DNA from: Psychromonas ossibalaenae ATCC BAA-1528
GTDB lineage: Bacteria; Pseudomonadota; Gammaproteobacteria; Enterobacterales; Psychromonadaceae
Reading direction: 5' to 3'
Assembly: GCF_000381745.1 (NCBI RefSeq)
Contig: NZ_KB906974.1
Coordinates: 61,537-125,536, forward strand
Length of the DNA: 64,000 nt
Every line of letters begins with the position of its first letter. Within the stretch, counting starts at the first letter, position 1. A program made the position numbers and the translations under genes. Under the pieces are notes generated by a model. That model was not told the origin of the DNA, did no database searches, and was given only the letters and a program-made list of their open reading frames with translations. Below are positions 18,490-27,673 of this stretch, in pieces.

Positions 18490-19329
18490 ATGAGTCATAG
18501 ATATTCGTTTAGGACTCATCTTGTGTTTGTTCTTAAAGGGAGTTTAAGTCACCTCTGCTGTTTATTTCTGTTGTTTGCGGCTGGATCTGCCTGCGCCCAA
18601 GATAAGGCTTTGCCCCATAAAAAGGGCAAGAATGCAAAGTCCTTAGTGGTTGCTAGTGATCAATGGCCGCCGTTTCGTATGATTGACGCACAGGGAAATT
18701 TTTCTGGTTTTGATATCGACATACTAGAGGCGGTTGCAAAACTCACTGCTGTTGAGTTTAAGGTCAAACGCTACCCCTGGACACGTGCACTAAAAACAAT
18801 GAGTATTGGCGGGGTTGATATGATGACCGGCCTGGCATATACCAAAGAGAGAGCGTTATATATCAATTATGTGGATTTTCCGTATTACAGCTGCTCACCT
18901 GCTTTTTATATGCAGAAACATTTACATAGTGATATTAAACAGTATCGCGATCTTTATCAGTATAAAGTCGGATATGTATTAGAGTCTGCTTATTTCGAGC
19001 CGTTTAATTCCGACCCTAAGATCGTACGTCATGGTGTGGTAACTGAAACCCAACTGTTAAAAATGGCGGCTAGAGGGAGACTGGATGTCTTTATCGGTAC
19101 TGACTGTCAGGTTGATTATGAGATAACAAAAAGAGGTTTGTGGTCTAAGTTAAAAAAAGCCAGTTTCAGTCCTGCCGGAAAAGTAGATCTTTTTCTCGGA
19201 GTATCGCGGCGCAACAGTTCTAAAGAACTGCTTAATATGCTGCAGGTGGCTTTAATTGAACTGCAGGAATCCGGCCAGCTGAAGCAGATTGCCGCAAGGT
19301 ATTTTTCTCCTGAAGCGCAAAACAATTAA
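18490..19329 (+). CDS. Family 3 periplasmic solute-binding protein
   Basis: A protein of about 279 residues with an N-terminal hydrophobic signal (core HLCCLFLLFAAGSACA) and a clear SBP_bac_3 domain: SLVVASDQWPPFRMIDAQGN, GFDIDILEAVAKL, KRYPWTRALKTMSIGGVDMM and a C-terminal QIAARYF. The start is uncertain. ATG 18490 has a weak ribosome site, and TTG 18469 is an alternative that follows a GGGAG at 18448-18453 at a longer distance. No transporter partners are present. The neighbouring chemoreceptor gene may or may not use it. Confidence 0.8.
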   Translation: MSHRYSFRTHLVFVLKGSLSHLCCLFLLFAAGSACAQDKALPHKKGKNAKSLVVASDQWPPFRMIDAQGNFSGFDIDILEAVAKLTAVEFKVKRYPWTRALKTMSIGGVDMMTGLAYTKERALYINYVDFPYYSCSPAFYMQKHLHSDIKQYRDLYQYKVGYVLESAYFEPFNSDPKIVRHGVVTETQLLKMAARGRLDVFIGTDCQVDYEITKRGLWSKLKKASFSPAGKVDLFLGVSRRNSSKELLNMLQVALIELQESGQLKQIAARYFSPEAQNN

Positions 19330-19357
19330 CGTCGCTTTTATTGTTTATATATTCCCG

Positions 19358-19374
19358 TTAGATCTTCACCTTCA
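19358..19374. repeat. Fragment matching the 252-516 repeat element
   Basis: TTAGATCTTCACCTTCA here is the exact reverse complement of 314-330 inside the first MITE-like element, and 21 of 22 bases match when the four to five bases on its left are included. It may be a relic of that repeat family, although a match of this length is not far above chance for a window of this size. Confidence 0.35.
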
Positions 19375-19516
19375 TTCTTAAAAACTACTCCTCTCTATTT
19401 ACTTATTTTTACATTCATAATGCTTATGGGGGTATAAGCAATTTGCCTAATTTTTAAAAGGTGCATATTCTCTTGGTAGCGTGTCTGTTAATCAGCGCCA
19501 GTATCAGGAGGATGCA

Positions 19517-21634
19517 ATGAGAAAATTATCCGTCAGTACTAAATTACTGTGGATCACTTCCGGTCTTTTTTTGGCGACAATCAGTATATTATCTGTCAGC
19601 TTATGGTGGGCATTGAGCAGTAAAAATGCACAGATAAGTGCAGAGGTTAAACAGGCGATTAATGAAGAGGCGATTGCTAAATTAGAAGCAAAAGCAGATC
19701 AATACGGGCAGATGATCGGCGGCTTTATCAATGAAGCATACCGCATTCCTTATTCGTTTGCCGGTACCGTCGAGCAGCTGTCCGGCACCGAACTGTTAAG
19801 CCGTGAAACAGTTGAAGCGAGTGTCGGCGCTGTTTTAAAGAAAAACAAGCAGTTATCTTCTATGTATGCACAGTTTGAAGCAGACGGCTTTGATGATGAT
19901 GATGCACTGTATCTTTCGGACAGCAGCCATAGTGTACCGGGAGCCGGCAGTTTAGAGCTGTACTTTCTGCGTAACAGTGACGGCACTATTGAACAGGAGC
20001 AGGTTGATGATGCCGATGAAAAATATCTGGCCGGCGTTAATGAATTCGGTATCCGAAAATCGGAGTGGTATTTGTGTGCCAGAGATAAGAAAATGCCGTG
20101 TTTAATGGAGCCTTACCTGGATGAGGTTACGCCGGGTAATAAGATTCTTATGACTTCATTAACGGTACCGGTAATGAAAAACGGCAAATTTTCCGGCTTG
20201 ATCGGTGTGGATATTAATTTACCGATATTTCAGAAGTTAATAAAAGAGCTGTCAGATAACCTTTATCAGGGACAGGCTAAGGTTACTTTACTGAGCAGTA
20301 AAGGTTTAATTGTTGCTTCAAGTCATTATGACAAAATTTCCCGCCCGCTGAAAGAAGCTATCAGTGCTGATTTTGCTTCTACGCTGCTGGCACTGCATAA
20401 AAATAAGGGACATTTTGAAAATGCACAGCAGATAGCCGTATCGCATGCGATTGATATTCCTTTAGCAGGCAGCCGCTGGTCATTAGTGATTCAAATTCCT
20501 AAAGATGTCGCCTTTAAACGCTCCATAGAGGTCAATGCTGATATGCATTCAATGGCACAGTCATTAGGCAGTCTGCAGTTGACTTTAGGTGTACTGGTTT
20601 CTGTTATTGCGGTGTTTAGTATCTGGATAGTTATCCGCAGTATTATTTCGCCCTTGAAAATGATCCAGAACAGGGTGGAAAATCTGAGCAGCAGTGAGGG
20701 GGATTTGACTCAGACAATTGAGGTTGAATCCCATGCCGAGTTGATTGCGCTAGGCAGCGGTTTTAACGCATTTATTACTAAGCTTAAATTATTAATTGTG
20801 GAGCTAAAAGAGCTTACCGGACAAACTCAGCAGGAAAGTTTATCGGTTGCGCAGATCGCTGAAAATATCCGCGATAATGTTAATCACCAGTATAAAGACA
20901 TAGAAAGTGTCGTTACCGCAGTTAATCAGATGAGCGCTACCGCATTAGAAGTTGCTAAAGCCTCAGAGCAGACGGCGGCTGAAACGGATTCAATGAGCCG
21001 CAATGTAAAAACAAGTGAGCAGGGCTTAGAGATGGCGATGCAGTATGTGACCACCATGTCGGAAGAGTCAGTACAGGCAAAAGAAGCCGTCGGTAAAGTA
21101 TCTGAGAGCAGTGATAATATCAGCAGTATTGTTGAAGTGATCCGCTCTATTGCAGAGCAGACTAACCTGTTAGCTTTAAATGCCGCCATAGAGGCCGCTC
21201 GTGCCGGGGAACAGGGAAGAGGCTTTGCAGTGGTGGCAGATGAAGTTAGATCGCTTGCTTCAAGAACTCAAAGTTCAACTGATGATATCACTAAACTTAT
21301 AAATTCACTGCAGATTGATGTCAGCAGCGCATCGGATGTGATTGAACAGGGAACTGAAAAGGCGCAGCTTGCTGTCATTAAAACCCAGGAGTCACTTGCA
21401 TCACTCAATGAAATGGTTGGACAGATTGGTGAAGTTTCTGATCAGGTTACACATATTGCAACGGCCGCGGAGCAGCAGAGTGCAGTAACAGAAGAGGTAA
21501 ATAACAATATTACCGGAATATCCGATTCAGCTTCTGAGCTGGCATCATTGTCAGATCAGGCTCTGCACAGCAGTAATACTCTGGCCGAATTAGTTAAATC
21601 CCAGGATGAGCATCTGGGCCGATTGAAAACTTAA
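19517..21634 (+). CDS. Methyl-accepting chemotaxis protein with periplasmic Cache domain
   Basis: A 705-residue inner-membrane chemoreceptor. The start at ATG 19517 is set by AGGAGG five bases upstream. A GTG at 19481 in the same frame lacks such a site. Transmembrane helix 1 is at about 10-33, a dCache-like sensor domain with a GLIGVDINLPIF segment fills about 40-340, helix 2 (LGVLVSVIAVFSIWIVI) is followed by a HAMP domain, and the long signalling coiled coil contains the conserved hairpin tip around EQTNLLALNAAIEAARAGEQ. There is no C-terminal CheR-docking pentapeptide of the NWETF type. It signals to CheA/CheW encoded elsewhere. The ligand is unknown. Confidence 0.93.
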   Translation: MRKLSVSTKLLWITSGLFLATISILSVSLWWALSSKNAQISAEVKQAINEEAIAKLEAKADQYGQMIGGFINEAYRIPYSFAGTVEQLSGTELLSRETVEASVGAVLKKNKQLSSMYAQFEADGFDDDDALYLSDSSHSVPGAGSLELYFLRNSDGTIEQEQVDDADEKYLAGVNEFGIRKSEWYLCARDKKMPCLMEPYLDEVTPGNKILMTSLTVPVMKNGKFSGLIGVDINLPIFQKLIKELSDNLYQGQAKVTLLSSKGLIVASSHYDKISRPLKEAISADFASTLLALHKNKGHFENAQQIAVSHAIDIPLAGSRWSLVIQIPKDVAFKRSIEVNADMHSMAQSLGSLQLTLGVLVSVIAVFSIWIVIRSIISPLKMIQNRVENLSSSEGDLTQTIEVESHAELIALGSGFNAFITKLKLLIVELKELTGQTQQESLSVAQIAENIRDNVNHQYKDIESVVTAVNQMSATALEVAKASEQTAAETDSMSRNVKTSEQGLEMAMQYVTTMSEESVQAKEAVGKVSESSDNISSIVEVIRSIAEQTNLLALNAAIEAARAGEQGRGFAVVADEVRSLASRTQSSTDDITKLINSLQIDVSSASDVIEQGTEKAQLAVIKTQESLASLNEMVGQIGEVSDQVTHIATAAEQQSAVTEEVNNNITGISDSASELASLSDQALHSSNTLAELVKSQDEHLGRLKT

Positions 21635-21786
21635 AGCATAAGATTTTTAATGATCTCGACAGGGCTGTATGCCTGCTTAAAATGCGCGCTTCTGCCCGGC
21701 GCTTCGATTAACTGTAATTGTTGATTGTATATTGTTGTTAAACTATTTAAGATCAGATCAATTTACTTTATTGAAAGGTTCAATCA

Positions 21787-22386
21787 ATGATCCCGGAATT
21801 ATATTTCATTTACGACTCCCACTGTCCGTGGAGTTACGCAAGTTTACCACTGGTTAATGCACTTGAGAAAGCCTACCCGGAAATGATCATTCATGTCTGG
21901 CATTGTGCACATTATGACGGCAGCGACAGCGCGGGTTATAAGCAGATGGATGATGCTGCGCATCAAAGTACGGTGAAATTTGGTCAGGAACATATCCGTT
22001 TTGTTGATAGTCCTAAAAATTCAACCATGACGGCTAATTTGATGGCCTGGCTGCAGAATAAACAGCCGCAGAAAACCTTAGCGGTATTAAATGCACTGCA
22101 GAAAGCGCATTTTATTGACGGTAATGTTTTCGGCTGCAAGCATGACTTTAATGCACTGATTGAGCAGTTTAAACTGTCACCTCCGAACAAAGTTTTTAGA
22201 GACGAGTTAAGCGATGAAGCTTTATATACTCAGTCTGATATTCAAGAGCTCCGCGAGTTTATCGGAACAAATGCATTTCCCGTTCTGTTATTAGCTGCGG
22301 ATGATAACGCGACACTATTGAATCATTCTTTATATCTAGCTGATCCTGACGCCATTGTTGAAGCTGTAAAACGAGAATTAAAATAA
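21787..22386 (+). CDS. DsbA-family (FrnE-like) thioredoxin-fold protein
   Basis: A 199-residue cytoplasmic protein (no signal peptide) with a DsbA-like fold. The active-site position reads CPWS (residues 13-16), keeping only the first cysteine of the CxxC pair, so it is more likely a 2-hydroxychromene-2-carboxylate isomerase/FrnE-type or glutathione-using enzyme than a disulfide oxidase. The cis-Pro region appears as NAFPVLLL. GAAAGG lies upstream of the ATG. The gene ends in a strong terminator shared with the convergent VOC gene. The substrate is unknown. Confidence 0.78.
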   Translation: MIPELYFIYDSHCPWSYASLPLVNALEKAYPEMIIHVWHCAHYDGSDSAGYKQMDDAAHQSTVKFGQEHIRFVDSPKNSTMTANLMAWLQNKQPQKTLAVLNALQKAHFIDGNVFGCKHDFNALIEQFKLSPPNKVFRDELSDEALYTQSDIQELREFIGTNAFPVLLLAADDNATLLNHSLYLADPDAIVEAVKRELK

Positions 22387-22421
22387 CTGCTTTACTTGAC
22401 CGATGCTAACCAGATAATTTT

Positions 22422-22456
22422 AAATACCGCGCTTCTAACAGCGCGGTATTTTTTTA
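22422..22456. terminator. Bidirectional terminator
   Basis: A perfect 11-bp stem AAATACCGCGC/GCGCGGTATTT with an 8-base loop is followed by a T run. It lies between convergent genes. Confidence 0.9.
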
Positions 22457-22465
22457 TAAGCTGAA

Positions 22466-22885
22466 TTAAATATTTAGGTTTCTCTGCGCGGTCAGATCGC
22501 TAAAATACTGTACAAACTCTACCTCGTTACCATCGGGATCGATAAAATATATATTCTGACGGAAAGGGTGCTCCGGTCCGCGTATTCTTGGTTTAAACCC
22601 CGCATTCTGCAGGCGGTGGGTAAGGCCTTCAATATCACCGACTTCAAAGGCAAAATGTGCGATACCGACCTGATGGCCGGTTAATTTTCGACTCTCCTGC
22701 TCACCGTTGTCATTTAATGTTAGATATAAATTGTGATCCCCAAAGTGAACCCAGTTCCTCGGTTTGCCGTACCATTCGGACTCACCGCCGTCACGAATTA
22801 TCCATTCAGGAAAAGCCGCCTGATAAAATGCAAGGCTGATTTGAATATCTTTAACTACCAGGTTGAGGTGCTCTAATCTAATCAT
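22466..22885 (-). CDS. VOC (glyoxalase/dioxygenase superfamily) protein
   Basis: A 139-residue single-subunit VOC fold protein with the two beta-alpha-beta-beta-beta units: LEHLNLVVKDIQISLAFYQ at the start and IAHFAFEVGDIEGLTHRL in the second half. Candidate metal ligands are His5 in the first unit, a histidine in GIAHFAF, and Glu in DGNEVEFVQYF near the C-terminus. It could be a lyase, a dioxygenase or a resistance-type binding protein. Family membership does not fix the substrate. It is a single gene with GAGGAATAA before the ATG. Confidence 0.82.
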   Translation of the reverse strand: MIRLEHLNLVVKDIQISLAFYQAAFPEWIIRDGGESEWYGKPRNWVHFGDHNLYLTLNDNGEQESRKLTGHQVGIAHFAFEVGDIEGLTHRLQNAGFKPRIRGPEHPFRQNIYFIDPDGNEVEFVQYFSDLTAQRNLNI

Positions 22886-23149
22886 AATTTATTCCTCTTT
22901 ATTCACTGCTATTTTAGTGCATATCGATTATTTATTCACTGTCATGTGCACCTGCCTGCGCAGTTTTTTTCTCTTAGGAATCAGGCTCCATCAGCCTGTT
23001 TTCTGATTTAGCAGTTATCAGCAGCCAGTATTAACGATTAGAAGGAGCTCGATGCCGCGTTGATAATATTTCAGCAAAAAATAACCGGATTTATTAAAAT
23101 CAGGTTAAACTGCACCTTCCCTATAAGTTAATAACCAGTTATTCCTATT

Positions 23150-24883
23150 ATGTATACTCTTCGCCCATATCAGCAAGACAGTGTTAAAGCGACCATTCAT
23201 TATTTCCGTAAAAATTCAACACCTGCTGTGCTTGCGCTCTCTACCGGGGCGGGAAAAAGTCTGATTATTGCCGAACTGGCACGTCTGGCAAAAGGCAGAG
23301 TGCTGGTGCTGGCACATGTTAAAGAGCTGGTGGAACAGAATCACAGTAAGTATGAAAGTTACGGTCTGCAGGCGTCTATTTTTTCTGCCGGACTGGGCCG
23401 TAAAGAAACCGGGCAGCAGGTGGTATTTGCATCGGTGCAGTCTATTGTCAACAGCCTGGAGCAGTTCAGCGAACAGTTTTCTCTGCTGGTTATTGATGAA
23501 TGCCACCGCGTACCGCAGGATGAAAACAGCGCCTATCAAAGGGTGATTAAACATCTGCAGGAAACCAATGGCGATATTAAAATACTGGGACTTACTGCGA
23601 CACCATACCGCCTCGGACTTGGCTGGATTTATCAATATCATACCCGTGGCCAGGTGCGCAGCTTAGAAAAGCGTTTTTTCCGTGACTGCATATTCGATCT
23701 GCCGATCCGTTTTCTTCTCGATGAAAAATTTCTGACGCGTCCTAAGGTAATGGATATGGCGGTTATGGGTTATGATTTTTCTAGTCTTAAACCCTCAGCC
23801 TCCGGACATTATCAGGAAGCGCAGCTCGACAGCGTGGTCAAAAAATCAGGACGTGTGACCCCGCTGATTATCAAGCAGGTGATAGAGGCTGCTAAAGACC
23901 GCCTCGGCGTGATGATTTTTGCTTCGACGGTTAATCATGCGCAGGAGATTATGGGTTATCTGGCAGCTGAAAATGCGGCTCTGGTAATTGGTGATACGCC
24001 GCTTGATGAGCGTGACCGGATTATTAACGGCTTTAAAGAGCAGAAAATAAAATATCTGGTTAATGTATCGGTACTAACCACAGGGTTTGATGCGCCGCAT
24101 GTGGATCTCATTGCTATTCTACGGCCGACGGCGTCTATCAGTTTATATCAGCAGATTGTCGGGCGCGGCCTGCGTTTGTTTCCCGCTAAAAAAGACTGTC
24201 TGGTGATGGAGTTTGCCGGTAACTGCTATGACTTGTATCAGCCGGAAGTCGGCGAGGCGAAGCCTGACAGTGACAGTGAAATTGTCAGCATTCCTTGTCC
24301 AGCCTGCCGCTTTAATAATAACTTCTGGGGGAAGCTGGATCCGGCCGGATTTGTGTTAGAGCATTACGGCAGGCAGTGTCAGGGTTACAGTGAAAATGAC
24401 CACGGTGAGCGGACAGTCTGTGGTTACCGTTTTCGTGCAAAATTCTGTGAACTGTGCGGTGCTGACAATGATATTGCCGCACGGCGCTGTCATGACTGCG
24501 ACCATGTGCTGGTGGATCCTGACAAGAAACTGCGTGAAGCAATGAAACTTAAAGATGCGCTTATTATGAGATGCGTTGATTTAAGGTTAGAAGCAGGTAA
24601 AAACAAGTTTGGAAAACCGCAGCTTAAGGTCACTTATATCAGTGATCAAGACGCTGAAATAAATGAATTCTGGCAGCTGTCGACAAAAGCGCATAAATCA
24701 GAATTTTTAAATAAGTTTATCCGTGCACATCTGATTGACCGTCATCGGCCGTTCACCGATACCGCGCCTTCAAAGATTGTTAATAATGAACATAGACTGC
24801 GCCCGCCGCAGGTTGTGATTGCCAGAAAGAGCGGCCGTTTCTGGACGATTCGCGATAAGCTGTTTGATCTTGACCAGTATTAG
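23150..24883 (+). CDS. radD: RadD (YejH) DNA repair helicase-like ATPase
   Basis: A 577-residue SF2 ATPase that resembles E. coli RadD from end to end. RadD acts in the cytoplasm in double-strand break repair and interacts with SSB and RecA-dependent recombination. Walker A is STGAGKS (about 29-35), Walker B is the DECH box (VIDECHR), motif III-like GLTATPYR follows, and motif VI is QQIVGRGLRL. The C-terminal third contains a cysteine-rich zinc-finger-like section (CPAC, CGYRF, CELCG, CHDC), typical of RadD. There is no strong ribosome site before the ATG, but the start MYTLRPYQQ aligns with the family start. Confidence 0.93.
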   Translation: MYTLRPYQQDSVKATIHYFRKNSTPAVLALSTGAGKSLIIAELARLAKGRVLVLAHVKELVEQNHSKYESYGLQASIFSAGLGRKETGQQVVFASVQSIVNSLEQFSEQFSLLVIDECHRVPQDENSAYQRVIKHLQETNGDIKILGLTATPYRLGLGWIYQYHTRGQVRSLEKRFFRDCIFDLPIRFLLDEKFLTRPKVMDMAVMGYDFSSLKPSASGHYQEAQLDSVVKKSGRVTPLIIKQVIEAAKDRLGVMIFASTVNHAQEIMGYLAAENAALVIGDTPLDERDRIINGFKEQKIKYLVNVSVLTTGFDAPHVDLIAILRPTASISLYQQIVGRGLRLFPAKKDCLVMEFAGNCYDLYQPEVGEAKPDSDSEIVSIPCPACRFNNNFWGKLDPAGFVLEHYGRQCQGYSENDHGERTVCGYRFRAKFCELCGADNDIAARRCHDCDHVLVDPDKKLREAMKLKDALIMRCVDLRLEAGKNKFGKPQLKVTYISDQDAEINEFWQLSTKAHKSEFLNKFIRAHLIDRHRPFTDTAPSKIVNNEHRLRPPQVVIARKSGRFWTIRDKLFDLDQY

Positions 24884-24923
24884 AAGGGTTAACAGCCAGC
24901 TGCTTAAGCCGCTGACTCGATAT

Positions 24924-25532
24924 TTAAAAAGCGATGCGGGCGGCAACGGCTAATAGAGCTATGCCGGTCACTTTTTCTACTATATGTACATTATTGCGCA
25001 GCTTAGTCAGTATCGCAGACTGAGATAAAATAAGTGCTATCAGGCAGTACCAGAGAGTATCTATACCGCTGACGGTAGCGACCATGACGGCATTCTGCTG
25101 CCAGCCGGCCTGTGCATCAACAAACTGACTGAATAGAGCCAGAAAAAATATCGCCAGCTTGGGATTAAGAAAAGCGATCAGCAGACCTTCACGAAAACTC
25201 TGCTTTTTTGTTACTTTTGTTTCCTGCGTGATCATTTCAGCCATTGATGATCTGGACATTAATGCTTTGTAAGCCAGCCACAGTAGTAAAATCACACCTG
25301 CGTATTTAATCAAATTAAACAGCCAGGGTGTCGATTCAATGATGATAGCCAGTCCGATTACAGTTAATAATGCATATATAGCCACACCAAGACCATGAGC
25401 AATGCTGGTTAGAAAACCGTTTAAGCGGCCTCCGGAAACCGTGTGCTTTAATACTATAATCAGGCTGGGTCCGGGAGTCATGGCTCCCATTAAACAAATC
25501 GCAGCCAGGGAAATCCATGCGCTCAATTCCAT
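24924..25532 (-). CDS. LysE/RhtB-family exporter
   Basis: A 202-residue inner-membrane protein with about six hydrophobic segments and the family signature GAMTPGPSLIIVLKHTVSGG near the N-terminus (about 16-35). Members export amino acids such as lysine, threonine or homoserine lactone. The substrate is not decided by sequence. It lies 74 bases downstream of a LysR gene on the same strand, an arrangement in which the regulator often controls the exporter. AGGAGAATAAA precedes the ATG. Confidence 0.9.
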   Translation of the reverse strand: MELSAWISLAAICLMGAMTPGPSLIIVLKHTVSGGRLNGFLTSIAHGLGVAIYALLTVIGLAIIIESTPWLFNLIKYAGVILLLWLAYKALMSRSSMAEMITQETKVTKKQSFREGLLIAFLNPKLAIFFLALFSQFVDAQAGWQQNAVMVATVSGIDTLWYCLIALILSQSAILTKLRNNVHIVEKVTGIALLAVAARIAF

Positions 25533-25606
25533 TTTATTCTCCTATTGAATCTTCGAGTAATGCGCTTATATTAACTGACTCGGAGTATGAGTAAAAATAT
25601 TTATTT

Positions 25607-26542
25607 CTACTTGTTGGTATGAAGTAATTTCATACCTTGGTTGATCGTTCTTTCCAGGTGTCCTTTGAGGTGCGGATAACATAACTCTCTAAACCATTTA
25701 TGTTCGGCATTATGATGGTGTTTAGCGTGCCACAGCAGGTAATACTGCTGCGCTTTAATATCAACAGGTAAAGCCCTGATCTGCAGATCATAACGCTGCG
25801 CAAAATCTGCTGCTATATGCAGAGGTGTGGTCAGCATCGTATCTGTCTTCAGCAGTAGTTCAACGGCTGACTGGAAAAAAGGCACACTGGCAAATATTTT
25901 CCTGGATCGGCCGACAGCGGCGAGTGCTTTGTCGACCGGGCTGTCTTTGTCACCACCTCCGCTGATTAATATATGCCGGGCATGACAGTAGTCGTCAATT
26001 GAAAGTTGATCCGCACATTGTGGATGAGAAGAGCGAAACACCGCAACCAGCTGATCTTCTGCCATCATCTTGCCATGTACATTCGCAGGTATTGACTGGG
26101 CAATGGTTGATACTAGATCCAGCTGGTATTCCGATAATGCAGCTAATTGATCTTTCTGCCATAACTGGTATTGGATGCCTGCATGTGGAGCATGACGTTC
26201 AAGATTATGACAAATTGCAGGAAGAACGGCTTGTGCAACATAATCGCTGGATGCAAAACTAAACTTCCGACAACAGTTTGTGAGGTCCATGGTATTCGGC
26301 AGGTAGAGCTTATCAAGCTCCTGCAGCAGTGCGGGCAGCTGCTGCATCAGCTCTTCCCCTTTTCGGGTAAGCACAAAATTACTGCCTTCGCGGATAACAA
26401 TCTGATCATGAAATGCATGACGAATTTGATGCAGCGTTTTACTCATTGCTGACTGAGTCACGTTTAAATTTTTCGCACTTTGAGTAAGATTGCGTGTCTG
26501 TAGAATTGAAATCAGAGCAGGCAGTAACTTGTAGTTATTCAA
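25607..26542 (-). CDS. LysR-family transcriptional regulator
   Basis: A 311-residue LysR-type regulator: winged helix-turn-helix at residues 5-65 (RNLTQSAKNLNVTQSAMSKTL) and a periplasmic-binding-like effector domain from about 90. It is upstream of the LysE-type exporter gene on the same strand and divergent from the SDR gene, so either may be its target. The effector is unknown. Confidence 0.9.
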   Translation of the reverse strand: MNNYKLLPALISILQTRNLTQSAKNLNVTQSAMSKTLHQIRHAFHDQIVIREGSNFVLTRKGEELMQQLPALLQELDKLYLPNTMDLTNCCRKFSFASSDYVAQAVLPAICHNLERHAPHAGIQYQLWQKDQLAALSEYQLDLVSTIAQSIPANVHGKMMAEDQLVAVFRSSHPQCADQLSIDDYCHARHILISGGGDKDSPVDKALAAVGRSRKIFASVPFFQSAVELLLKTDTMLTTPLHIAADFAQRYDLQIRALPVDIKAQQYYLLWHAKHHHNAEHKWFRELCYPHLKGHLERTINQGMKLLHTNK

Positions 26543-26703
26543 TAGAATAGACCGTAGTAGATTAACAGGCTGTTATTTTAACCTAATGCGCTTAGATGTT
26601 AATAAATTAAACTTTTATGATAATAAAGCATAGGTTAGATCTCAGTGCCGGCTCTCGTGAATCTATAAAATGCACTGAAGTTAATATTAATTAAAGGATT
26701 TTT

Positions 26704-27369
26704 ATGATTGTAATTACAGGTGCCAGCAGCGGGCTCGGTGCTGCGCTGGCAAATTTGTATCATCTTGACGGGCAGAAACTGCTGCTCAGCGGTCGTAATC
26801 AGACGCGTCTTAAGCGGGTTGCTGAAAAAATGTCTGACCGTGTGCTGGTGCAGCAGGCCGATCTCTGCAGTCCGGAGCAATGCGGTGCTTTACTGGACTC
26901 TCTTGAGCAGGTACCGGATACTGTCATTCACTGTGCGGGCAGCGGTTATTTTGGACCTATTGAAGAGCAGGATCCACAGGCTGTTAATAATCTGATACAC
27001 AATAATATTAGTTCTACGATTTTCTTATTACGTGAATTAGTCAGACGCTATCGGGATCATAAAGTAAAAGTGGTGATTGTTATGTCGACAGCCGCACTTG
27101 CAGGGAAGGCCGGAGAGTCCACCTACTGTGCGGTTAAATGGGCCGTGCGGGGCTTAGTTGAATCCGTTCGTTTAGAGCTCAAAGGCCGGCCCATGAAACT
27201 GATTGCGGTATATCCCGGCGGAATGGCAACCGATTTCTGGCAGACCAGCGGCAAAGAGCTGGATACTTCTGAATTTATGAGCGCAGATGAAGCCGCCGCT
27301 ATGCTTAAACAGGCACTGATCAGTACTGAACACGGTTTTGTGTCTGACATTACCATTAACCGCAGCTAG
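26704..27369 (+). CDS. Short-chain dehydrogenase/reductase
   Basis: A 221-residue classical-like SDR with the nucleotide-binding motif GASSGLG (5-11), an NAG-equivalent region HCAGSGYFG, and the catalytic YCAVK (Tyr-x3-Lys, about 141-145) preceded by a Ser in MSTAAL. It is cytoplasmic and likely NADP-dependent, and the substrate is unknown. A ribosome site AAAGGA lies before the ATG. It is divergent from the LysR gene and followed by two hairpins. Confidence 0.88.
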   Translation: MIVITGASSGLGAALANLYHLDGQKLLLSGRNQTRLKRVAEKMSDRVLVQQADLCSPEQCGALLDSLEQVPDTVIHCAGSGYFGPIEEQDPQAVNNLIHNNISSTIFLLRELVRRYRDHKVKVVIVMSTAALAGKAGESTYCAVKWAVRGLVESVRLELKGRPMKLIAVYPGGMATDFWQTSGKELDTSEFMSADEAAAMLKQALISTEHGFVSDITINRS

Positions 27370-27394
27370 CTCCTTACTGCTCCGGGAGCTGTTT
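27368..27394 (+). terminator. Terminator of the SDR gene
   Basis: The hairpin AGCTCC/GGAGCT is followed by GTTTT. A second perfect inverted repeat, GGCAGTAA/TTACTGCC, lies at 27397-27416. Confidence 0.6.
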
Positions 27395-27416
27395 TCGGCA
27401 GTAATTTATTACTGCC

Positions 27417-27673
27417 TGCGCTGCTTTCTATGTTTTTTTATCAATCACAGTACAGGTATCCTGTCTGCAGGTTTTTAATTAATAAGTCATTGATCTAAAC
27501 CTCCAATTTTCAAATATTCACGGCAGTGATAGAGATATTATTCTGACCTTCTACTATGCTCGTAGTAACTTTGTCCGCAAGGCGTCTTAGGACATTGTGC
27601 TGTATCTATTACACGATAATCATCGAGACACCTTTCAGCAGCATGCACTCAATAAAACGTATTGGAGTGAATA
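27417..27673. other. Intergenic region upstream of the hybrid kinase
   Basis: This is part of a gap of about 300 bases. TGTCC-N13-GGACA (about 27572-27594) is the only symmetric element I noticed. No gene is visible. Confidence 0.4.
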